From assembly GCA_905397405.1 (NCBI GenBank), contig CAJPVJ010000297.1, positions 1-28,919 on the forward strand: a stretch of 28,919 nucleotides of DNA. Direction: 5' to 3'. Origin of the DNA: Oppiella nova (Eukaryota > Arthropoda > Arachnida > Sarcoptiformes > Oppiidae). The position numbers were made by a program, and so were the translations under genes. Of this stretch, positions 20,575 to 28,919 are shown piece after piece (the first letter of the stretch is position 1; each line of letters begins with the position of its first letter). Below the pieces are notes generated by a model. That model did not search any database. It was not told the DNA's origin and worked only from the letters and a program-made list of their open reading frames with translations.

Positions 20575-20626
20575 CTATACAGCATATAAGAATAGTGTAG
20601 TTTGTATATAAGGGTGGAAAACATGG
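20569..20626 (-). repeat. 58-base inverted copy of 21272-21329
   Basis: Reverse complement of 21272-21329 (which begins CCATGTTTTCCACCCTTATA), apparently without a mismatch. The same segment recurs with small changes in the second duplication copy near 21846-21902. Confidence 0.9.
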
Positions 20627-20627
20627 A

Positions 20628-20739
20628 TATAGCTCTGATTTCATTGATTTAATGTGAAACGTCTGCTGCTTTGGTTGTGAATTGCATTTCATTTGATAGC
20701 GTGAAGAATAGTGGGAACAGTGTTGACAGTACTGTATGT

Positions 20740-20745
<6 letters not shown>
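20628..20745 (-). repeat. 118-base inverted copy of 18551-18668
   Basis: Reverse complement of the minisatellite tail at 18551-18668, starting one base after the 58-base inverted segment. The match runs from TATAGCTCTG to GTGAGAGA, where a GA microsatellite takes over. Confidence 0.9.

Positions 20746-20767
<22 letters not shown>
20738..20767 (+). repeat. (GA)n microsatellite
   Basis: Begins exactly where the 118-base inverted repeat ends in GAGAGA. The microsatellite may have grown from that seed. Confidence 0.95.
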
Positions 20768-20770
<3 letters not shown>

Positions 20771-20834
20771 GAGAGAAAAAGAAGTCAGGGATCAGTTTGA
20801 TGGCCATCCAGACTAATGGCACATCTCTGTGCTC

Positions 20835-21408
20835 ACAACACCACTAAACAAGTTGTCACATATAATGAACTCTTTTCTTATGTCTTTGAAATCTCAATTG
20901 GGACGTCTCCTCATGTTTGCAAATACACTACATTTACAGTACACTACAGCTCTGTATATCACAAACACATCCCTAACACATAACATATGACAGCACAAGC
21001 CATCCTCCAAACCATTCTCTCTTTCTCTGGTTATCTCTAATTCTCTTCATTAAAGACCGCATAACTGTCTCATAGTTAACACCGCTTTCATTTAGTTTAA
21101 GCCTCACATCTCAAGAGGTTGGCTATGGCTTATTGGTTGATTGGCTGCCAAATTAGTGCACAAAACACTCTACACTTCCAACAGATAATGAAAAAACTTA
21201 TTCCTCTTTAATTTGGAGTCTTGTTAATCATTTGTGATTAATGGTGTAAATTGCAAATCAAACCGATATAACCATGTTTTCCACCCTTATATACAAACTA
21301 CACTATTCTTATATGCTGTATAGTCTCTCCATTACCTTTCATTTGTCTGTCAATTTATATTATTATAAATTTAATTGAATTCATTCCCACATGAGTTTGT
21401 GTTGAATG
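20835..21408 (+). repeat. Direct tandem duplication, copy 1 (574 bases)
   Basis: Nearly identical to 21409-21981. It begins ACAACACCACTAAACAAGTT and ends GAGTTTGTGTTGAATG. Visible differences are few (for example TTTTCCACCC against TTTGCACCC, and AAACTTATT against AAACTGATT). Confidence 0.95.
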
Positions 21409-21981
21409 ACAACACCACTAAACAAGTTGTCACATATAATGAACTCTTTTCTTATGTCTTTGAAATCTCAATTGGGACGTCTCCTCATGTTTGCAAATAC
21501 ACTACATTTACAGTACACTACAGCTCTGTATATCACAAACACATCCCTAACACATAACATATGACAGCACAAGCCATCCTCCAAACCATTCTCTCTTTCT
21601 CTGGTTATCTCTAATTCTCTTCATTAAAGACCGCATAACTGTCTCATAGTTAACACCGCTTTCATTTAGTTTAAGCCTCACATCTCAGGAGGTTGGCTAT
21701 GGCTTATTGGTTGATTGGCGCACAAATTAGTGCACAAAACACTCTACACTTCCAACAGATAATGAAAAAACTGATTCCTCTTTAATTTGGAGTCTTGTTA
21801 ATCATTTGTGATTAATGGTGTAAATTGCAAATCAAACCGATATAACCATGTTTGCACCCTTATATACAAACTACACTATTCTTATATGCTGTATAGTCTC
21901 TCCATTACCTTTCATTTGTCTGTCAATTTATATTATTATAAATTTAATTGAATTCATTCCCACATGAGTTTGTGTTGAATG
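21409..21981 (+). repeat. Direct tandem duplication, copy 2 (573 bases)
   Basis: Head-to-tail second copy, with about 1-2% differences from copy 1. The 60-codon frame at 21375-21557 spans the junction and has no coding support. Confidence 0.95.
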
Positions 21982-22841
21982 TAGTTCAGTACTCTATTTG
22001 TATTGTGTATGGTTTATTTTAATAATAAGTTAATATTGTATAGTTTTATTTTCATAACTCATCAGAATATTTGCCAAAGAATATTCTTTACACTTTAATT
22101 GTGTGTGAATTCATTGCACACATTGTTTAAATAGAGATGTGTTTGAATTGATTGAAACAAATAGAGCCCTCATATAAATATTAATAAAACAATTAATATA
22201 ATGGTATGTATTGTAAGTATAGATGCAATAAATAGATAAGATATTAGTTGTGAACATAAACAGTAAGTTTGAATCATTGAGTTTAGTGTAGTTATCGTGT
22301 ATTATACGAGACATTCATACTTATAAATGGCTGATACAGTGGCTAATCTTTCACATTAGTGTTGGGAGCAGTGGTATATAAGTAAGACAAATCGCTTAAA
22401 ATACTGACAATCTGTACCACACTTTTCTATTGCATTAAATATAGCGCATCATTGAAAAGAAATGCTTAAATTTGGCATCAAATGTATGAATGCATTTGGG
22501 AAATGCTTTGCTTTGAATCTATTTGATAGTCATATTTCATAGTAATATCGAGAATCGTAAGAATCATTGATGAGTGAGTGTTATGTCTAAATGGGAGCCC
22601 ATAAACAGGCATTAAAGAGTGTACTCTAACTGTATATTGCATTGCTTTCCATATAAACTAATATTAGTGTACAACTAACATTCATAAGAATGCCATACAT
22701 TCACAAGTAATGGCAATAAAGTTAAAAACAGTTTAGGCTTTAGTCGCAGCGCTTTCTCCGCATAAGCCTCAGAGATGTGATGCTCTCGTAAAGTGTTTGA
22801 ACACATCGTAAAAATAATTAGTTGATCACCACTTTAGCCAA
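21982..22841. other. AT-rich non-coding stretch
   Basis: Nothing recognised on either strand. Confidence 0.6.
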
Positions 22842-22969
22842 ACTATAACACACTTTCTCTCAAAGTCACACTCATTGCTTATTGCCATTCAAAGGGCTCT
22901 GTTTACACTTTATGGCTCTATTTTAGTCAAAAACATTCAATTGAATGCTAATTCATGTAAAGCTCTCGC
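22842..22969 (+). repeat. 128-base repeat unit, first (partial) copy
   Basis: Identical by eye to the first 128 bases of the larger unit at 22970 and of the copy at 23682. It starts ACTATAACACACTTTCTCTC and ends AAAGCTCTCGC. Confidence 0.95.
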
Positions 22970-23549
22970 ACTATAACACACTTTCTCTCAAAGTCACACT
23001 CATTGCTTATTGCCATTCAAAGGGCTCTGTTTACACTTTATGGCTCTATTTTAGTCAAAAACATTCAATTGAATGCTAATTCATGTAAAGCTCTCGCAAA
23101 GTGTGACTTTAGCTCATATTAAGTGTGCGCCGAAGCCATAGAATTTGCATTCAAAATATACTCAATCAATATTATAAAGCCTAAGCAATCGTCCTCTGCC
23201 TCAGCCTCTCAGCCACTCTATTGACTTAACTCTAGCTCTAAATCTTTGCAATCGATTTCATTATGACTTCAACACCACTACTACACCAACCAAAGCATTC
23301 TTCACGTTTACATTTCTATGAAATTTGATCCAAACAATAGCTGTTAGCATCCAAAGTGAACTTGTCCTAATACTACTGTACTGTTCATGTTTAATTCAAA
23401 CCAAATTCATTCAATGTTAGAAACAAATTTAGCGCTATGATAGGTTGGATTTAGAAACTTAATATCTATATAATAATATAGATGCATTTGTATAATTTAT
23501 ATAAGTTATTGTTAAGATTAAGATATTAATTGTATTTAAAAAATTATTA
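22970..23549 (+). repeat. Large direct repeat, copy 1 (about 580 bases)
   Basis: Starts with the 128-base unit and continues through GTGTGACTTTAGCTC to an AT-rich end. It matches 23682-24243, with two small deletions in copy 2 (near 24076 and 24104) and several substitutions. Confidence 0.93.
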
Positions 23550-23681
23550 GTACTGTAGTAAAAACTCTGAAAATTGAATTTAAGAGAAAGTTTTATAGTT
23601 TGGTTCAAATGATGAGAGTATAGAAAGAATGGCATCGCCTGTAAGCCATCAGTGGATCCAATAATACGAGTGAACACTAGT
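23550..23681. other. 132-base unique spacer between large repeat copies
   Basis: Not similar to either repeat copy by eye. It separates the only one of the four large duplications that is not exactly head to tail. Confidence 0.7.
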
Positions 23682-24243
23682 ACTATAACACACTTTCTCT
23701 CAAAGTCACACTCATTGCTTATTGCCATTCAAAGGGCTCTGTTTACACTTTATGGCTCTATTTTAGTCAAAAACATTCAATTGAATGCTAATTCATGTAA
23801 AGCTCTCGCTTCGTGTGACTTTAGCTCATATTAAGTGTGCGCCGAAGCCATAGAATTTGCATTCAAAATATACTCAATCAATATTATAAAGCCGTAGCAA
23901 TCGTCCTCTGCCTCAGCCTCTCAGCCACTCTATTGACTTAACTCTAACTCGAAATCTTTGCAATCGATTTCATTATGACTTCAACACCACTACTACACCA
24001 ACCAAAGCATTCTTCACGTTTACATTTCTATGAAAATTGATCCAAACAATAGCTGTTAGCATCCAAAGTGAACTTGTTCAGTTCATGTTTAATTCAAACC
24101 AAAATCAAATGTTAGAAACAAATTTAGCGCTATGATAGGTTGGATTTAGAAACTTAATATCTATATAATAATATAGATGCATTTGTATAATTGATATAAA
24201 TTATTGTTAAGATTAAGATATTAATTGTATTTTAAAAATTATT
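23682..24243 (+). repeat. Large direct repeat, copy 2 (about 562 bases)
   Basis: Second copy of 22970-23549, carrying the third copy of the 128-base unit at 23682-23809. The copies diverge after the AAAAATTATTA run. Confidence 0.93.
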
Positions 24244-24988
24244 ACATCATTTTTGAGACTTTTAACTTAAATTCTCTTTCAAAATATCAAACCAAGTTTA
24301 CTACTCTCATATCTTTCTTACCGTAGCGGACATTCGGTAGTCACCTAGGTTATTATGCTCACTTGTGATCATTAATGGATTTACTTATGCCTACTGGCCA
24401 TTCATATCCCCATTCAATAACATTTATTGCCTACAAATAATGCTTTTAAATAATTTAAGTGCAGATATAATGACCATTAGATGATTGAATAGAAATAAAT
24501 TCATTTAATAAAATGAAATATTTTTCATATTTATCTCGATGAATTATTGTTTATTAATGTTAAACAAAGTGGATAAATTATATAAATAACAAAAAGCTCA
24601 TTAAAAAATATTTTATTCAACTTAATTGAGTAATAAATTTAAATTGAGAAACAATTCTGTGTTTGAATTCTTAAACAAAGCGATGAATTCTTTTGAGTTC
24701 AACCGAAATGAATAAAAATATTGAAACTCTTTCTAAAAATAATGATTCAAAATGTTTTGCAAAAGTATGCAATTAAGTGAATTAATGTGTAAACCGGCGC
24801 CAAACATAACCATTGAATTGCAAAGAGTTTGTAATCATTATCTGATTATATAGTTAATTGAATTAAAGTAAAAACTGGCGTAAAATAGTAGTGAATAATA
24901 TACTACAGTATGTTTTGAATAACGTCGAGCACATTTAAATTGTGAATCATAATACGGTATAGCATTGAGAGTGGTATTGAATAGTGTA
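24244..24988. other. AT-rich non-coding stretch
   Basis: Nothing recognised. Confidence 0.6.
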
Positions 24989-25026
<38 letters not shown>

Positions 25027-25031
25027 TCTCC
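24989..25031 (+). repeat. (TC)n microsatellite with one TATC interruption
   Basis: About 43 bases, interrupted once near 25011-25014. Confidence 0.95.
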
Positions 25032-25170
25032 GCAAATGAGTGCTACGACCCGACAGTAAATCCACTTATGTTTGTATGTGAAACATCATTAGATTGACTC
25101 CGAGTCTTACTTTGCTATACATTAACAGATTGTGAGTTTACTACTAAATTAAATTACTTCACATTTACAG

Positions 25171-25196
25171 TTCATTATTCCTGTAGGAAATACGCT
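25171..25196 (+). CDS. Candidate 26-base microexon between consensus splice sites
   Basis: A clean acceptor (TACTTCACATTTACAG, ending 25170) and a perfect donor core (GTAAGT from 25197) lie only 26 bases apart. Two of three frames are open through the segment (FIIPVGNT or HYSCRKYA). 26 bases is not a multiple of three, so including it would shift the frame unless neighbours compensate. It could be a regulated microexon, a decoy pair, or chance. No neighbouring exon was identified. Confidence 0.2.
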
Positions 25197-26173
25197 GTAA
25201 GTGCTGTGAACTCATTCATAATACAACCAAATATTAAATATTTTTTAATATTACACGACAAAAATCTAAATTCATTATTAAAATATATATTTTCTTTCAT
25301 TTAACGGCTGAAAACATTAAATGTTTTGAGAAATGCGAATAAAATTTATCTTCAAGTTGACGACATATCAAGAATAAGTTTATACGATATGTTAGGCTAT
25401 GTTTGATTTCTCCTAATGTACTAAACATTGAAAACCATTTTCTCAAAGATATAATAATAATAATATTATAAAAGAAAATTTTGGAGATATCATTAATTTT
25501 TGTTTAAAAAACTAAAATAACTATAAATTGTAGTAATGTTTGGGTAGAAGCAGAAAATAGACGAGAATTGAAATCATTAGAGACTATTTGGACACAAGTA
25601 TTCTCATTTTGATAGACACTCGGGACAAATGTTTGGGCATTTCGTACACTAAACCATTAGGAAATTTATTTTAAAACTTACCACTGTTATATAACAGCAA
25701 TGTATAGACATTTTTGTTGTTGTTTAAGATTTAAAATTGTCTTTTTCTCGTTTGGCAATAACAGCCAAATGTCCCTTTCTATCAATTCTAATGGTCTCTC
25801 GACTCCGACTCTATTTCTCTTATTATTTGCTGTTTTTCTGTAAACTTTTCGGTGATATTAGAGTCAACTCAATGTATGACTTATTTCTCAAATGTAATAA
25901 AAGTGAGAGTAATAATAGGAGAGAAGGCGAACGACATTATTTGCTGCAAACTTCATCTCAAATTAAAGACTCAAAAATAAGAAATGTATAAAATAATAGC
26001 AAAAATAAAGTAGTCATCTCTTTGAAAATTGCCCAAACATTCACTCCAATGACTCTATGGGAACACCGGTTAACGGCATCCACACAAACACTTTTTCGGC
26101 TCTGTTTTCATAGCGAAAGGCAAATGTGATAATCATTTCAGTCGTTCATCAAATCATCAAATCTTTTTCACAG
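25197..26173. other. AT-rich non-coding stretch
   Basis: Nothing recognised. The 84-codon frame at 25737-25991 is AT-driven and lacks splice or family support. The stretch ends in a strong acceptor (AAATCTTTTTCACAG). Confidence 0.5.
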
Positions 26174-26218
26174 TCAGAAGAAGAGCGGAAAAAAGTAAAA
26201 AATAAATATATTTCTTAA
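26174..26218 (+). CDS. Candidate microexon or short terminal exon, basic/acidic peptide
   Basis: Follows a textbook acceptor ending TTTTTCACAG at 26173. Phase 0 reads SEEERKK, then meets a GTAAAA donor-like site at 26195 (giving a 21-base in-frame microexon), or runs on through VKNKYIS to TAA 26216-26218. An AATAAA overlaps 26201-26206. Either reading is short, and the charged lysine/glutamate composition is easily produced by A-rich DNA. Confidence 0.18.
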   Translation, partial: SEEERKKVKNKYIS

Positions 26219-26730
26219 GGCCGACGAGTGAGAGATAACAGTGCAAAATATCAAGCGCCTGGTGTTAAGGTTGAGCGGAGATTATTTACAGTATTCTCTC
26301 ATATGATATTAATGTTGATATATTCATATGAAGTATAAAAATATAATTTTTTTCATATATAAATATTATATAAACTTTATTTTGCTTTGCATGTCATCAA
26401 CTCATATATATGATTGCAAACACATTAGTTTTGCTCCGGTGTTAGCGCTTACGATCACAAAATTGCTTATTATTATTATCACATATGATATAAGTTTTGT
26501 ATTTTCCTTTTCCTTCAAATTTTTTCAATACCGAGTCTTACTTTAGTTTCAAAAACAGTCTTACGCTTCAATGAATTGCTTATTGCCATCAATTTAGACG
26601 AAAAAGTTTTTGCGACATTTTTTTGCTACTATTGGATCACTAAATAAAAGCGAGTGTCACTAATGTTGGGAATTGTTAAAATTGTTAACTTATTTGCTTC
26701 AATGCCTACTCTCTAACAACTCTACAGTAG
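26219..26730. other. AT-rich non-coding stretch
   Basis: Nothing recognised. Confidence 0.5.

Positions 26731-26757
<27 letters not shown>
26731..26757 (+). repeat. (CT)n microsatellite, about 13 units
   Basis: Uninterrupted 27-base tract, just after an acceptor-like TCTACAG at 26722-26728. Confidence 0.95.
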
Positions 26758-26761
<4 letters not shown>

Positions 26762-27251
26762 TAATACAAAATCTTTTAAAAAGGATTTCAATACATGTGA
26801 TAAAATTCTATTCATTTTGTGATTCAAATAAGTAAAGTGTCTTCAAATATAGTCAAAATGTTTGTCTCGAGTGCTGTTCTGCTCGACAACACTATTCTCT
26901 GTTCGCTGTCTTCACTCTCACTAATGTATTGATTGAATTTAATTTAGATATTATATTGTAGTGCATATCACACATACATTCATCCCTTATGTATGTCCTC
27001 CTGAATGGGCGCAAGACTTTCAAAGGCATTGAATTAAAAACAGATGAGAAAACAGTGCGAACTGTAAGCTATTGTTGTGATGAAAGGCTGTAAACTATTT
27101 GGCGCTAAGTTTTAATTATAGACTCGTTTATTGTTTGACACCTTTTTCACCAACAGTTGGAGTGAATACGTATTTGTTCCCAAACTGGTGGAGAGTATGG
27201 CTTTGGCACGGATAGTATGGATGGCATGGATGGTGTAACAGCCCTTTACAG
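26758..27251. other. Non-coding stretch
   Basis: Nothing recognised. A short ATGGATGG-type run is present near 27217-27235. Confidence 0.5.
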
Positions 27252-27356
27252 CCTTCACGTCCGGATCAGTTTGTCAAAAGAAGCGGTGATGCAAACAAAA
27301 GTCGCAACTATTGGATCACATACTACTCGCTCTCTACTCATGGGTTTTCGCTTTAG
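27252..27356 (+). CDS. Weak candidate exon after CCCTTTACAG
   Basis: An acceptor-like site ends at 27251. Phase 0 stays open for 34 codons to TAG 27354-27356, reading PSRPDQFVKRSGDANKSR, then NYWITYYSLSTHGFSL. It overlaps the minus-strand 102-codon frame listed next; at most one of the two is likely to be real. Confidence 0.18.
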   Translation, partial: PSRPDQFVKRSGDANKSRNYWITYYSLSTHGFSL

Positions 27357-27563
27357 TTTATTATAAAAGCCTTTATATGAAAGTCGAGTCGATTTCAAAG
27401 ATAGAGAGACGGATGAGGAGAAGAGAAATTCGCACAAATCGTGTACTGAATGTGTAAAGCGTTCACTATATAGACGAACATTGTTTGGTACACACAGTAC
27501 ACAGTATACAGAATATACAGAATACATGTATTGCACTGTAAGTCGACTTAGTCTCACAGCCAT
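27255..27563 (-). CDS. Weak candidate ORF of 102 codons, unknown protein
   Basis: ATG-initiated minus-strand frame. Its start is a TGTATAC-type repeat (Tyr-Ser-Val units), while the second half is more protein-like, basic, and reads SLKSTRLSYKGFYNKLKRK, then VVCDPIVATFVCITASFDK. A donor-like CGGAC/GTGAAG overlaps the end, so it could be a first exon. No signal peptide or family is recognised. It competes with the plus-strand exon candidate in the same place. Confidence 0.18.
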   Translation of the reverse strand: MAVRLSRLTVQYMYSVYSVYCVLCVPNNVRLYSERFTHSVHDLCEFLFSSSVSLSLKSTRLSYKGFYNKLKRKPMSRERVVCDPIVATFVCITASFDKLIRT

Positions 27564-28311
27564 ACGTACTGTATATTACATAACATATACCATATATCAG
27601 TAGTTATACAACATATGCTATACTCGACTCGAGCAATACTTTTTTGCTAGTTATCTCTTTCCTCATTTAAACATTTATTGTGAATCATTCAGAAAATCAT
27701 TTTACTCTTGGATTAATATTTTATACAATTTAAAATTCTAAATTCCAGATAATGTTAAGTACTACATAAGTAGTTTGAGGGTTTAAACTCATAAGTTGTC
27801 GCTTTTATATTAAAAATCTTATTTTATACAATAATTATTTGCAGCACTTTTTATATGTTTAAGTAGTATTAGATTTATATCATTGCAATGATAAGCAATT
27901 TTATCACTTTTTTGACATTTATATCAAATAAAAGCTGATTATAATGGAATATATGGCAGTATATGGAATGGAGTGTATGGGAAAGGGATGGCGATGTGAA
28001 TCCCTTTAGACTGGGATACGTGCGATAAACTCTTTAAATCGCATGAATGCTTGATTTGATGCCATGAATATTGGAGTCAAAAATGATTTCTTGTGAATCG
28101 ACACAAACGCTGTTTATTTCATATATAATATCAATATATTTTGGTTATTACAAGAAATGTTTGGCCAATACTAGTGCACAACAATAGATACAAAACTTTT
28201 AACGGAATGTCAACTTCAAAATGAAAACTCAAAAACGGATCAAACATTTCAAACATTCTTTTATGTTGTTTACGAGATATGTTTTCTCCGATACTTTAAA
28301 ATATGTTATTT
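27564..28311. other. AT-rich non-coding stretch
   Basis: Nothing recognised. Confidence 0.6.
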
Positions 28312-28487
28312 TCAATGAAAAAATGCTTTCATATTGAATTTGATGTCAAATCCAATCGAAAGCCACTTTTGAGGCTCTTTTCGCTCCAATTGTTTTTCTC
28401 TATTCGGTTGACCACACGTGTGCTCTCCCTTTCCTATGTGTACCAACACGTCACTCAATCCCTTATATATATTGCAAAAAAGAGGCT

Positions 28488-28522
<35 letters not shown>

Positions 28523-28584
28523 GTAGGGCTATACAGCTGGTGCAGTCCGTGTCGGTGTAGTGCCGGTGCAGAAGTGCTATACAG
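28312..28584 (-). CDS. Weak candidate: 90-codon open frame running through a (TC)n tract
   Basis: On the minus strand a frame stays open from 28584 to TGA at 28312-28314. It passes through the microsatellite as a Leu-Ser repeat and continues as SDVLVHIGKGEHTCGQPNRE, then KQLERKEPQKWLSIGF. The tract could serve as a polypyrimidine tract before an exon in the 28312-28480 part. The plus strand is also open (85 codons from 28303), so the evidence is ambiguous. Family not recognised. Confidence 0.15.
28491..28519 (+). repeat. (AG)n microsatellite, about 14 units
   Basis: Uninterrupted 29-base tract. Confidence 0.95.
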
Positions 28585-28919
28585 TGTTCAACTGTATGGT
28601 AGTTATGTTATGTTGTCGTTATGCCATAAGGTTTGTTAGCGATAATGCATTAACACTTGCAGTGAGTGTTGAGAACAAACAGTGAAATGCATGGCAGAGG
28701 ACATGGATCTCATTCCAAGCATATAATGGTCTCCCATTTGAGTGATACGCGACACTCATCTCACGACTACTGTCCCATCACTCGATTCATTCACTGATTT
28801 TCATTCACTTTTAGTTGTCTTTTATATTCTCTCCTTTCAAATGTGTTTTCAATTTAACGCTGCATTCAATTCCCTTTAGCACCGATGCTATCCAGCATCC
28901 CATGCCTGTATGCCTGCGC
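28585..28919. other. Non-coding stretch to window end
   Basis: Less AT-rich than average but without a supported frame, repeat or RNA gene. Confidence 0.5.

Noticed and set aside
24838-25065. 75-codon minus frame across the TC tract
   Set aside because: Arg-Glu repeat from the microsatellite with AT-driven flanks.

Overview
The window looks like nuclear DNA of an AT-rich eukaryote, most likely an arthropod. Evidence: five perfect CCTAA units (the arthropod TTAGG telomere motif), about thirteen long GA/CT microsatellites, consensus-like splice sites, a candidate 56-base intron, AATAAA-type poly(A) signals, and no bacterial-style gene packing. A small-genome chelicerate such as a mite would fit the short intron, but that is a guess. 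No rRNA or tRNA gene, CRISPR array, transposase or reverse transcriptase could be recognised.

Most of the window is non-coding (intergenic or intronic). Long blocks of very AT-rich DNA alternate with less AT-rich patches, and all exon candidates lie in those patches. The best-supported protein signal is on the minus strand at 6994-7244. Two short frames joined by a 56-base GT-AG intron read like the middle of a sema domain (semaphorin/plexin family). This exon pair occurs again at 7520-7745 with a single synonymous difference, but the intron there is cut to 31 bases. Other candidates are a plus-strand terminal exon with a poly(A) signal (2218-2506), a plus-strand terminal exon behind a textbook acceptor (14351-14431), a plus-strand exon at 6301-6381, two possible microexons (25171-25196, 26174-26194), and several open frames supported only by length and composition. 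These do not assemble into one gene model. Many patches are open on both strands, so their confidence is low.

The most striking structural feature is a series of near-identical direct duplications of about 0.5-0.6 kb: 6966-8008, 13221-14341, 20835-21981 and 22970-24243. The first three are exactly head to tail. A minisatellite/duplication cluster lies at 18.18-18.67 kb. At 20569-20745 two segments, each an inverted copy of sequence elsewhere in the window, are joined end to end. These may be real local rearrangements, or alleles placed in tandem by the assembler; the sequence alone cannot decide.

No operon-like or pathway relationship between genes can be inferred. At best the window holds scattered exons of one or more long-intron genes.
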